Assembly (NCBI RefSeq): GCF_009831235.1 | Contig: NZ_WUUL01000005.1 | Span: 124,001-188,000, forward strand | From: Shimazuella alba | GTDB taxonomy: Bacteria > Bacillota > Bacilli > Thermoactinomycetales > Thermoactinomycetaceae | Reading direction: 5' to 3' | Length of the DNA: 64,000 nucleotides | Part shown: positions 56,708-64,000 of the stretch, one piece after another | Layout of the letters: every line of letters starts with the position of its first letter | How positions within the stretch are numbered: the stretch's first letter is position 1 | Translations under genes and position numbers: made by a program | The notes under the pieces: model-generated | Told to the model about the DNA's origin: nothing | What the model saw: only the letters and a program-made list of their open reading frames with translations | Databases searched by the model: none

Positions 56708-56819
56708 AACAGACTCCTTCAATTGTTGATGCTAATAGACTGTTATGCCAACTTTATAGTTGACATTGCGTTCAGAAGGATTTTCTTTTTTATCTCCACC
56801 TGAACACTGAACCTTGAAT

Positions 56820-57629
56820 TCATCGAATTCGTCGTCCAACGACGATGGCGGTTCCTCCATGTCCCTCACGGAAGTTGATGCGAACTTCCTCCGCTGTGCA
56901 TTCCACAGGGAGCATAGCGAACATCTCCACTACATCCTCGATGGTCAGATTAACCGCAGGGAAGAAAGTGAACTCTCCTGCAGAGTAGCCGGTTGATCCA
57001 AGGACAATCGTGATCACAAACGGAGCACCGATCCGCAGAGAGTTGATAAACGACCTCCACGCATCGAGACACTCGTCCTTGGATGTAGTGATCGATTCTG
57101 CACAAAAACCAGAAGCTCCAATGCCGAACCGACTGGGGAATCTCTCCCCGAGGGTATAGATATCTCCTTTAACAGCCTTTATCCGGCGCTGAGCATCCAG
57201 GAGCGTATTGTAGAAGAGACTTGCGTCACCGTAAATCTCTCCACCTTTTCGCAAGATGTGGGCACCATGTTCTCGCCAGATTACACGAGTGTCTGCCTCC
57301 ACCTCCTGTCCGAGCAGATCTAGGCCCCGATAGAGGTGAGGACCCCCGTTTGCACCGAAATGCATCTGGTACTCCAGATTGCTTTGGCTCTTATCTGCCG
57401 CAAAAACCATCCCAGACTTAAGGAATCGCAGCAGAATCATGCCCCAAAGAGGGTACGGACCCGAGCCTGCATCAATCCCAGGAGCATCGATACTTTCGGG
57501 CATTACAAGCATCTTCTTGAGTTTCATGAGAGAAGCCACTGTGGTTGCTCGATCAACCAGTCTGAAACCCTCTTGGCTGTATGTTGTATAGTCAGCCGGA
57601 TTGAACAAATTGAACGGCGTATGCAGCAT
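56820..57629 (-). CDS. NNMT/PNMT/TEMT (SCO2525)-type SAM-dependent methyltransferase
   Basis: A 269-residue class I methyltransferase. N-terminus FNLFNPADYTTYSQEG matches the F(D)PxxYxxxN start of the family; motif I is GIDAGSGPYPLWGMILLR near residue 50 with AADKSQSNLEYQ as motif II; GDIYTLGERF, FCAESITTSKDECLDAWRSF and FVITIVLGSTGYSAGEFTF are the family's later motifs. Relatives act on small-molecule amines and occur in actinomycete natural-product clusters. First gene of the cluster, good AAGGAAAGGAAT site, GC-rich. Confidence 0.75.
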   Translation of the reverse strand: MLHTPFNLFNPADYTTYSQEGFRLVDRATTVASLMKLKKMLVMPESIDAPGIDAGSGPYPLWGMILLRFLKSGMVFAADKSQSNLEYQMHFGANGGPHLYRGLDLLGQEVEADTRVIWREHGAHILRKGGEIYGDASLFYNTLLDAQRRIKAVKGDIYTLGERFPSRFGIGASGFCAESITTSKDECLDAWRSFINSLRIGAPFVITIVLGSTGYSAGEFTFFPAVNLTIEDVVEMFAMLPVECTAEEVRINFREGHGGTAIVVGRRIR

Positions 57630-57885
57630 TACTAATTCCTTTCCTTCTATCCACGACCATCGTAGATTGATCTAATTATATCAAATCTACAATCCAGATA
57701 AATAGAAAAGTTTAATTTGCAAGAAGATTACACCAATATGAAATAACGAACAAAATGCAGAGATCTTTACACAGGAGCAATAATTTATTCATCTAGAACT
57801 AAGTACTCTATCATCTTTGAACTTCCATAGGTTGCAGAGCCTGATGGAACGGAACTTACAACATCTTATTTCGCCATAAAAAATG

Positions 57886-57929
57886 CACCCCTTAAAAATT
57901 GGTTTTTTATAGCCAATTTTTAAGGGGTG
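57886..57929 (-). terminator. Terminator after the S1-domain protein gene
   Basis: A perfect 17-bp stem (57886-57902 with 57913-57929) around a 10-nt loop; the minus strand continues CATTTTTTATGG. Confidence 0.85.
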
Positions 57930-57979
57930 TTTGTCAATAAACAAGGATGTTTTTTAATGAAAAAGAAAAAAACCGAGGC

Positions 57980-58384
57980 TTATCGGTTTTTCTTCTGCTT
58001 CGCAGCTAGTGCACTCAAGCGCTCTTCACTGCTCTTCATCCACTTTTTCATCATATCTTCAAAATCGGTAGGATTATTGTTGTTATTTCTCCGTGATCCA
58101 CCGCGGCGGTCTCCTCCACCACGCTTGTTGTCGCGGGCTGGTCGATCATCACTCAATGCTTTGATCGAAAGGGATATTTTTCCGGATGGGTCAATCGATA
58201 GCACCTTTGCTTTTACGCTTAGTCCTACTTGGAGAACATCTTCAACTTTTTCTACATATTTACTAGAGATTTGGGAAATGTGGACCAAGCCTGTTTCTCC
58301 CGACTCTAATTTAACAAAGGCGCCAAAGGGTTTCGTTGAGATTACCTCTCCTGTAACGACGGCCCCTTCCTTTAACTCACTCAT
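57980..58384 (-). CDS. S1 RNA-binding domain protein (YugI/general stress protein 13-like)
   Basis: A 134-residue protein with one S1 domain (residues 3-75: GAVVTGEVISTKPFGAFVKL, TGLVHISQISSKYVEKVED, LSVKAKVLSIDPSGKISLSI) and a basic, Gly/Arg/Asn-rich tail. Such proteins associate with ribosomes or RNA. ATG 58384 follows CGGGAGTG; the longer frame is rejected. Confidence 0.9.
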   Translation of the reverse strand: MSELKEGAVVTGEVISTKPFGAFVKLESGETGLVHISQISSKYVEKVEDVLQVGLSVKAKVLSIDPSGKISLSIKALSDDRPARDNKRGGGDRRGGSRRNNNNNPTDFEDMMKKWMKSSEERLSALAAKQKKNR

Positions 58385-58649
58385 TATAACACTCCCGAAA
58401 GGATAATCAGTTCCGTAAAAAGATATCATTATTTTCATTCCTTGTCAATGGGCGTTTATGACTCCCTACAATCGATTTTCTTATTCTATCTGCAAATTTC
58501 ATATTCATGTGAATCGAGACATAATATTATTAGAATATTCAATAATGTCCTGTGCAACGTTTTACCCTGTTTTCCAACTCCATGAATTTTGTTATACTAG
58601 GTCGAATGCATTCAGACATGATAACTACTTAAAAAACAAAGGAATGAGG

Positions 58650-60233
58650 ATGCAGATGGATAAGGTTCTTGGGAAATCAGCAAACACCATCCCACTTGAA
58701 GGCATGCTGCACAAAAATCTTTCAGTTGCCGAATTAACAGAACAGGCCGTAAAAAGGAAAGAAGCTGTTTTAACAGAAAACGGTGCACTTCGTGCAGTAA
58801 CTGGTGAGTTTACTGGTCGTTCACCACTGGACAAATATACCGTAAACAATGAACTAGTTGCAGAGAAAATGGACTTCACTACTAACCAAGCCATGGAACC
58901 CGAAAAGTTTGCAAAAGTTTATGCTCGTTTAGAAGCATACTTAAAGGAAAAAGAATTATTTATTTTTGACGGATTTGCTGGAGCAGACCCAGATTATCGC
59001 TTACCAATCCGTGTTATCAACGAGTACGCTTGGCATAATTTATTTGTTCATCAATTATTTATCCGCCCTACTGAAGAAGAACTCGCGGAACATGTTCCTT
59101 CCTTTACTGTGATTTGTGTACCACATTTTGAGATCAATCCCGAAGAAGATGGGACACGTTCCAAAACACTGATCGCTGTTAACTTTGAACAACGAATGGT
59201 CATCATCGCAGGTACACATTATGCTGGTGAAATGAAAAAATCTATCTTCACAGTAATGAATTACTTGTTGCCAGACCAAAACGTCATGCCCATGCATTGT
59301 TCTGCAAATGTCGGAAAAGCAGGAGATGTAGCACTCTTTTTTGGCCTGTCTGGGACTGGTAAAACAACACTCTCTGCTGATCCAGAACGTGGTTTAATCG
59401 GCGACGATGAACATGGTTGGTCTGAAAATGGGGTATTCAACTTTGAAGGTGGATGCTACGCAAAATGTATCGGTCTCTCAGCTGAAAAAGAACCTCAGAT
59501 TTGGAACGCAATTCGATTTGGTACCGTGCTTGAAAATGTTGTCTTAGATGATAACCGTATTCCTGTTTATAGCGATAATACCCTTACGGAGAACACTCGG
59601 GCAGCATATCCAGTTGATTTCATCGACGGTGCGGTTATTCCTGGTGAAGCAGGACATCCAAAAGTTATCTTATTCTTAACAGCGGACGCTTTTGGTGTAT
59701 TGCCTCCAATTTCCAAACTAACTCCAGAACAAGCAATGTATCATTTCTTATCTGGCTATACCAGTAAATTAGCAGGTACAGAGCGCGGCGTGACAGAGCC
59801 AGAAGCGACATTCTCCACTTGTTTTGGAGCACCATTCTTACCAAGACCTGCTCATGTGTATGCAGATCTTTTAGGCAAAAAAATCGCAGAACACCAAACC
59901 CAGGTTTATCTTGTGAATACGGGATGGACTGGCGGAGCATATGGTGTTGGCAAACGAATGAACCTAAAATATACCCGTGCGATGGTTACAGCAGCATTAA
60001 ACGGAGAGCTTAACAAAGTTGGATATATTCATGATCCTGTTTTTCAATTCTCTATTCCAACTCGTTGCCCTGGTGTTCCTGCTGAGTTATTAAATCCACG
60101 TAATACATGGAGCGATCATGCAGCATATGATAAACAGGCGAATGCTTTGGCAGAACGTTTCCAAAAGAACTTTACAAAGTTTGCCAGTGTAGACGCAAAA
60201 ATAGTTGATTCGGGACCAAAACTGTCATTATAA
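58650..60233 (+). CDS. pckA: Phosphoenolpyruvate carboxykinase (ATP)
   Basis: Converts oxaloacetate to phosphoenolpyruvate, the entry into gluconeogenesis. 527 residues, the usual Bacillus length. Motifs: [25 protein letters not shown] (metal and substrate Lys), [19 protein letters not shown] (P-loop), [20 protein letters not shown] and the Arg-containing ENTRAAYP. Start chosen at ATG 58650 (AAAGGA six bases upstream); ATGs at 58644 and 58656 are also in frame. The open frame back to 58458 is not coding. Confidence 0.97.
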   Translation: MQMDKVLGKSANTIPLEGMLHKNLSVAELTEQAVKRKEAVLTENGALRAVTGEFTGRSPLDKYTVNNELVAEKMDFTTNQAMEPEKFAKVYARLEAYLKEKELFIFDGFAGADPDYRLPIRVINEYAWHNLFVHQLFIRPTEEELAEHVPSFTVICVPHFEINPEEDGTRSKTLIAVNFEQRMVIIAGTHYAGEMKKSIFTVMNYLLPDQNVMPMHCSANVGKAGDVALFFGLSGTGKTTLSADPERGLIGDDEHGWSENGVFNFEGGCYAKCIGLSAEKEPQIWNAIRFGTVLENVVLDDNRIPVYSDNTLTENTRAAYPVDFIDGAVIPGEAGHPKVILFLTADAFGVLPPISKLTPEQAMYHFLSGYTSKLAGTERGVTEPEATFSTCFGAPFLPRPAHVYADLLGKKIAEHQTQVYLVNTGWTGGAYGVGKRMNLKYTRAMVTAALNGELNKVGYIHDPVFQFSIPTRCPGVPAELLNPRNTWSDHAAYDKQANALAERFQKNFTKFASVDAKIVDSGPKLSL

Positions 60234-60280
60234 AATAAGAAAACAACTCTATCGAAAAGAGGAGTTGTTTTCTTATTTTT
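60233..60280 (+). terminator. Terminator after pckA
   Basis: A perfect 17-bp stem (60233-60249 with 60262-60278) overlapping the stop codon and ending in a T-run. Confidence 0.92.
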
Positions 60281-60286
60281 CCGCCC

Positions 60287-60517
60287 CTACATCCGTTTCG
60301 ATGACGGGGGTTTCCTCTCCATGACCTCATTTGCTTTATTGGTCCCTATATTCATCTTTATTAGGAGCTTTTGGCATTTCTCTATTTCATTTTCGTAAGG
60401 ATCTCATGTCGTCCAAACGATTGAAAACAGTCTATCTGTAAGATCTTGCGGGACAAGAAAATCATCTATCGTCTCAAGAAGTTCCTCGTAACGAGTTTGA
60501 ATGTTAAAATAAAAAAT
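60287..60517 (-). pseudogene. Decayed small gene with one nonsense codon
   Basis: The minus strand reads NIQTRYEELLETIDDFLVPQ, DLTDRLFSIVWTT, a TGA, then DPYENEIEKCQKLLIKMNIG, TNKANEVMERKPPSSKRM and TAG at 60287. An AAGGAG site stands upstream but no ATG, GTG or TTG is in frame behind it. The protein-like, charged composition on both sides of the TGA suggests a recently broken gene. Family unknown. Confidence 0.45.
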
Positions 60518-60583
60518 ACTCCTTGATATCTCCTTTATACAGCAAATGACAGAATACTATTATAAAATTTAATTGACAGAAAT

Positions 60584-60606
60584 AAAAAAAGCCCTCAAGG
60601 GGCTAA
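60584..60606 (-). terminator. Terminator after the 138-residue hypothetical gene
   Basis: Minus strand: AGCCCC-TTGA-GGGCT followed by TTTTTT. Confidence 0.8.
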
Positions 60607-60612
60607 AAGCTA

Positions 60613-61029
60613 TTACAAACTGCTCTCCTTTTGTCTCTCCAACTGGATTAACCGTTTGCTCAGTACACGGAGGCGGTTCTTCAGTTCATTGGCCCAAGAC
60701 TGGTCGGGTTTCGAGATGAGAAGAAGATCGAGAGACAAATCAATTTGTTCCCTTAAAACTGCCTCTACATCATCCTCCTGGAAGCTAAAACAGGATTCCT
60801 TCCAAGTAGCCATGAGTTCGGGGTCGACTTGTTCGTAGAGGGACGTTTCTTTCACACGATCTTCTAAAGCATACTCTAGCACCAAATCAAACTGCTCTTT
60901 GGCTGCCGGGTGAACCTCGACATTGTGGCAAACAGGACAAAATAGCAACGGTACCTGATGAACTTTCACTGATTTTTGTTTCAGTGATCCAACCATCCCA
61001 ATCATGCTAGCTCCACAACAGTAGATCAT
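60613..61029 (-). CDS. Hypothetical protein with N-terminal Cys pairs
   Basis: A 138-residue protein. CCG near residue 4 and CPVC near residue 31 could bind a metal (zinc-ribbon-like), followed by a helical, acidic region (FDLVLEYALEDRVKE, VLREQIDLSLDLLLIS, ANELKNRLRVLSKRLIQLER). ATG preceded by AAGGAGGGAATAT. No family recognised. Its own terminator follows. Confidence 0.65.
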   Translation of the reverse strand: MIYCCGASMIGMVGSLKQKSVKVHQVPLLFCPVCHNVEVHPAAKEQFDLVLEYALEDRVKETSLYEQVDPELMATWKESCFSFQEDDVEAVLREQIDLSLDLLLISKPDQSWANELKNRLRVLSKRLIQLERQKESSL

Positions 61030-61239
61030 GTTATATTCCCTCCTTACCCCTCAATGATCAAAATAGATCAAAAAAGGTCTGAAGAACTTGTTTGTTACTA
61101 ATATTTTACCACAAAATTTTGTTTATAAAACCTTCAAGTACTACCATTTTAAAAAAAATTAAAGGTAGTAGTTTCCTGGAAATACCAACCAATTTGTTCA
61201 TATTTTCAGCAGGAAATCTATCGTTTTTTTCATACAACA

Positions 61240-61270
61240 AAAAAATAGCTAGAGACCGGGTCTCTAGCTA
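61240..61270 (-). terminator. Terminator of the tlpA-gcvH-orf74 operon
   Basis: TAGCTAGAGACC and GGTCTCTAGCTA form a 12-bp perfect palindrome; the minus strand continues TTTTTTTG. A second small stem, TACTACC/GGTAGTA (61139-61170), lies further downstream. Confidence 0.85.
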
Positions 61271-61298
61271 GGACAAATTTCTCTTTTTTCTTACCTTA

Positions 61299-61523
61299 TT
61301 AACACCAGCCCATGTCACAGTTTTGAGCATATTGATCTTCAAAAGCATAGGAACCAACCGCATACACATGAGATTGATCCAGCTCAAACCCATCATACAT
61401 GGTCATGCCCTGACCTTGTACAGGCAACTCACCGATTGGTTGATGATTATGGTACAAGATCAACTTTCCGCCTTCAAACTTACCGGTAATTTTTCTTGTA
61501 ATATTAACGCGATAATCACTCAT
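61299..61523 (-). CDS. Hypothetical protein, 74 residues, in the gcvH operon
   Basis: A small beta-rich protein (YRVNITRKITGKFEGGKLIL, HNHQPIGELPVQGQGMTM) ending QNCDMGWC with two Cys. ATG 61523 has ACAGGAGGTTC upstream. It starts 18 bases after the gcvH stop, so it is co-transcribed. No family recognised; the C-terminal CDMGWC could take part in thiol chemistry or metal binding. Confidence 0.7.
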   Translation of the reverse strand: MSDYRVNITRKITGKFEGGKLILYHNHQPIGELPVQGQGMTMYDGFELDQSHVYAVGSYAFEDQYAQNCDMGWC

Positions 61524-61541
61524 CGGTGAACCTCCTGTCAC

Positions 61542-61922
61542 TTATTCAGATACACTCTGTTGATATTGCTCAGCTGAAAGAAGTTGCTCTAGCTCACTTT
61601 CATTTGCAATCTCAACTTTAATCATCCAACCAGCCTCATATGCTGCTTCGTTCACATCTTCTGGTGTATCTTCCAAACCGCCGTTAACAGCAATAACCTT
61701 ACCAGAGATCGGAGCATACAATTCGGAGACAGTTTTCACGGACTCTACGCTACCAAATACATCGCCTGCATGAATCTCAGAACCTTCTTCGGGTAGTTCA
61801 ACAAATACAATATCTCCAAGTTCTGATTGAGCAAAATCAGTAATACCAATTGTAGCAGTGTTACCTTCTATTTTTACCCACTCATGTTCTTCTGTATAAC
61901 GAAGTTCTGCTGGTAGATTCAT
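61542..61922 (-). CDS. gcvH: Glycine cleavage system H protein
   Basis: A 126-residue lipoyl carrier. The lipoylated Lys63 lies in [19 protein letters not shown]-terminus [15 protein letters not shown] and C-terminal GWMIKVE are typical. In Bacillales GcvH also relays lipoate to E2 proteins via LipL. Its ATG overlaps the stop codon of the upstream thioredoxin-like gene (ATGA), so translation is coupled. gcvT and gcvP are not in the window. Confidence 0.97.
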   Translation of the reverse strand: MNLPAELRYTEEHEWVKIEGNTATIGITDFAQSELGDIVFVELPEEGSEIHAGDVFGSVESVKTVSELYAPISGKVIAVNGGLEDTPEDVNEAAYEAGWMIKVEIANESELEQLLSAEQYQQSVSE

Positions 61923-62374
61923 GATGTTGTCGCCTCCGCCTGTAACACTCTCTCTAATGGTTTTTTTAGCATGGATAGTGCTTTTTCTCCTGCTGAACGA
62001 TGACGAAGAACGCCCTCACGATCAAATAAATAAAATGCAGGAACAAATTCGTTTTGAAAAGCATCCACAACATTGTGTTCGTTATCAATTCCTTGCGCAT
62101 GTTGCAGTTCATACTTGGCTATGGTTTCTTTCACAGCCACAATATTGGTATCCTTTTCAGAGCGAGGCATATGAATCCCAACAATCTGTAAATCTGGATA
62201 TGCTTCGCGCATTTTATTGATCTCAGGCAGGCTCTCTTTGCACATTCCACAACTAATAGACCAGAAATGAACAAGCACAGGTTTTGATGCTAGGTCATTC
62301 TTGTTAACTTCTCCATTCACCCATTCTGTTATACCGGAAAGTGCTGGCATTTCAGTACGCAAACGCATTGGCAT
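61919..62374 (-). CDS. TlpA/ResA-like thiol-disulfide protein, cytoplasmic
   Basis: A 151-residue thioredoxin-fold protein with CGMC (Cys42 and Cys45 in [15 protein letters not shown]), [13 protein letters not shown] and the cis-Pro region [13 protein letters not shown]. No signal peptide or membrane anchor is seen, unlike ResA. ATG 62374 has CGAGGAGGAA upstream. It is the first gene of an operon with gcvH, an uncommon pairing that hints at lipoyl dithiol redox chemistry (inference). Confidence 0.85.
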   Translation of the reverse strand: MPMRLRTEMPALSGITEWVNGEVNKNDLASKPVLVHFWSISCGMCKESLPEINKMREAYPDLQIVGIHMPRSEKDTNIVAVKETIAKYELQHAQGIDNEHNVVDAFQNEFVPAFYLFDREGVLRHRSAGEKALSMLKKPLERVLQAEATTS

Positions 62375-62446
62375 AGTCAATTCCTCCTCGATAGAAAATG
62401 AAAAGAGCGAACGACCCCTATAATAGGAGCCGTAATTTGGTATTCT

Positions 62447-62986
62447 TTATAGATTTTTTTGACCAGGTTTCCAGTCAGCTCCACAAAGTCCGCCTGTTTG
62501 CAACGCTTCAAGAACACGTAAGGTTTCATCCACGCTGCGACCTATGTTGTTATCAGTTACAACTTGATAACGAACAATTCCTTCTGGATCAATGATAAAG
62601 AGTCCACGAAGTGCAATCCCTTCTTCTTCTAGAAGAACCCCATAATCTCTGCTTACACTATGAGTTGTATCTGCTCCAAGAGGATATTTGATTTCACCTA
62701 AACCATTATCATCACGAGATGTATGTATCCATGCACGGTGTGAGTACTTGCTATCTGTACTTACTCCAAGAATGTCGCAGTCAAGGTCAGTAAATTCTTC
62801 ATAACGATCACTTAAAGCAGTGATTTCAGTTGGGCATACAAAAGTAAAATCTAATGGGTAGAAAAATAGCACCAACCATCTGCCCTCATAATCAGCTAAA
62901 GAAACCTTTTCATCTAGGGTCTCCAAGTTTTTGGTACTTTCCATTTCAAAAGCTGGCGCTGGTAAACCTACTAAACGAGATGCCAT
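62447..62986 (-). CDS. 2-Cys peroxiredoxin (AhpC/TSA family)
   Basis: A 179-residue peroxidase with peroxidatic Cys51 in YPLDFTFVCPTEITALSDRY and the resolving Cys in GGLCGADWKPG near the C-terminus; GLFIIDPEG is the typical strand. ATG 62986 follows TTAGGAGGAC, so the longer frame to 63010 is rejected. Close to Bacillus YkuU. A TATAAT-like -10 lies near 63030 on the minus strand. Confidence 0.93.
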   Translation of the reverse strand: MASRLVGLPAPAFEMESTKNLETLDEKVSLADYEGRWLVLFFYPLDFTFVCPTEITALSDRYEEFTDLDCDILGVSTDSKYSHRAWIHTSRDDNGLGEIKYPLGADTTHSVSRDYGVLLEEEGIALRGLFIIDPEGIVRYQVVTDNNIGRSVDETLRVLEALQTGGLCGADWKPGQKNL

Positions 62987-63202
62987 TTCTTCTAGTCCTC
63001 CTAAATACATTACATTTTATCGACTATATTATATCCAATTAGTGTACATTGGAATGCAAATTTAAGATAACATACTTACGAAATGATAGTCAATACTAGA
63101 TGAGATTAACTATAATCTAAAAAGCATTCTCATCTATTCGCAAGAATACCTATTTTTATACCGAGAAAAGTGCACTAAAATAAAAGAAAGGAGTGTAAAA
63201 TA

Positions 63203-63721
63203 TTGGAGCAAATTATTTCTATTTTTATCTGTTTCATTTTATTAGCAGGTTTTGTTCTATGTTTGACCAGAAAAAAGAAAACAGCCTTCCAAAAGCTCAT
63301 ATGGTTACAAATGGACCAGTTGCAATTCGACCTAATGCTCAAGGAGCAGAAGTTTGGTTTGAATCGATTCCATACCCACCATCTAAAGAAAAATATCCGA
63401 TTCGTTCTAACGGAGGAATATGTCCAAATACAAAAGAAAACCATTCTGTTTCCATATCGGATGAGTTTGATTGGTATCAAGATGAGGTATTATATATCCA
63501 ATTACAAGATCCCAAATATAAAGGCTATGATGTAGCACCTGTAGCAGTGGAACAAATTGGCACAGAAGTCCTAAAGAGCACTCTACAATTAAAGAAACGG
63601 ATCACGTAGGAGCAAAAAACGCAAAACCTGCACGTGTGTTCATTAAATTTAAAAAAGGTGCACTTTATCAGAAGCGGTTCCTAATTATTAATGAAACTGG
63701 CCAAACTCTCAAAACTAGTTA
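63203..63721 (+). pseudogene. Split membrane protein gene, three frames, first break at a slippery A AAA AAG
   Basis: TTG at 63203 (AAAGGAG upstream) starts a membrane helix (EQIISIFICFILLAGFVLC). At 63270-63283 the reading moves one frame back at AGA AAA AAG, giving ENSLPKAHMVTNGPVAIRPN, AQGAEVWFESIPYPPSKEK and on to QIGTEVL. Near 63573 it moves back again to KEHSTIKETDHVGAKNAKPA, RVFIKFKKGALYQKRFLIIN and a TAA at 63721. The three parts make one coherent protein of about 170 residues. Two single-base deletions, or one programmed shift plus one deletion, would explain it. Family unknown. Confidence 0.6.
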
Positions 63722-63805
63722 AATTTTTCGTTCTTTCTAGTGTGTTTTCATGTATCATAGAAGGAGAACTTTATTTTATTTTCATTCAAGGAGGTAAAAT
63801 CCTTT

Positions 63806-64000
63806 ATGTCACAAATGTTTGATGTAATCGAGTCCATACAGGGAGCTGCTGCTCGATTTGAAATTTTGCGCTATAAGCCACTCCAAGTAGCTAGTTTATA
63901 CAGTGCACAAAAAGCAGGTTCACGTCTGCATCAAGTACGTGTTGTACTGCAAAATGGTAGTGTCATCACAGAAGCTGGTGCATTATCATTTGCAAAAGGT
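63806..64000 (+). CDS. AIM24-family protein (partial, 5' part)
   Basis: The first 65 residues are present (MFDVIESIQGAAARFEILRY, AGSRLHQVRVVLQNGSVITE AGALSF), the start of an AIM24/TerD-like beta-barrel protein of unknown function. ATG follows CAAGGAGGTAAAA. Runs off the right edge. Confidence 0.7.
   Translation, partial: MSQMFDVIESIQGAAARFEILRYKPLQVASLYSAQKAGSRLHQVRVVLQNGSVITEAGALSFAKG

Overview
The window reads as a chromosomal segment of a low-GC Gram-positive bacterium of the Bacillales type. Most genes have strong AGGAGG-like ribosome binding sites, TTG and GTG starts are common, and many products are Bacillus-type families (BrxA-type bacilliredoxin, AbrB, YflT, YpuF, YfkK, YtqA, YugI, an lmo0937 mini-protein, PckA of 527 residues). 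A member of the Thermoactinomycetaceae would fit, but that is an inference from protein flavour only. No rRNA, tRNA or CRISPR array was recognised.

Layout. 1-3.2 kb: start of cytochrome bd oxidase subunit I, a 0.42 kb structured non-coding element that looks like an IS200/IS605 derivative carrying an omega-RNA without tnpB, and a second E1 alpha/beta pair of a 2-oxo acid dehydrogenase. 3.2-9.5 kb: AbrB regulator, acyl-CoA synthetase, esterase and small stress proteins. 9.8-12.2 kb: queECDF operon for preQ1. 12.3-16.5 kb: TcaA-like protein, lipoprotein, IclR regulator. 16.6-20 kb: two-component system with DedA protein and a phospholipid-methyltransferase-like enzyme, divergent from acnA (20.2-22.9 kb). 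23-32.6 kb: mixed housekeeping and small genes, including NagZ, Tpx, an orphan ABC ATPase, and two small genes of clearly higher GC (24.0 and 26.9 kb). 32.7-39.2 kb: a graveyard of mobile DNA (IS4-type element, Tn3 transposase and tyrosine recombinase fragments, IS1182 C-terminus) around a LysR regulator and a high-GC DHA2 drug exporter. 39.2-46 kb: decayed genes (receiver domain, Gly-Phe-Asn repeat protein, pentapeptide protein, winged-helix protein, dTMP kinase-like fragment) mixed with intact ones, including a LexA-box-controlled YolD-like gene and a foreign-looking methionine aminopeptidase. 46-50.9 kb: pdhABCD operon. 52.6-57.6 kb: a higher-GC minus-strand cluster of two paralogous NNMT/SCO2525-type methyltransferases, a PLP-dependent ammonia-lyase-like enzyme and a MATE exporter. 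58-64 kb: S1-domain protein, pckA, gcvH with a TlpA-like thioredoxin, peroxiredoxin, a split gene, and the start of an AIM24-family gene.

How it fits together: PDH, AcnA, PckA and the acyl-CoA synthetase are central carbon genes; Tpx, bacilliredoxin, peroxiredoxin and the TlpA-like protein are thiol redox genes; QueE, QueC, QueD and QueF make preQ1 for queuosine. The part most likely to be undescribed is the methyltransferase/lyase/MATE cluster, in which one methyltransferase has a good SAM motif and its paralogue has a degenerate one, suggesting a catalytic plus partner pair in a small natural-product pathway. The orphan omega-RNA-like element at 0.64-1.06 kb is the second candidate.
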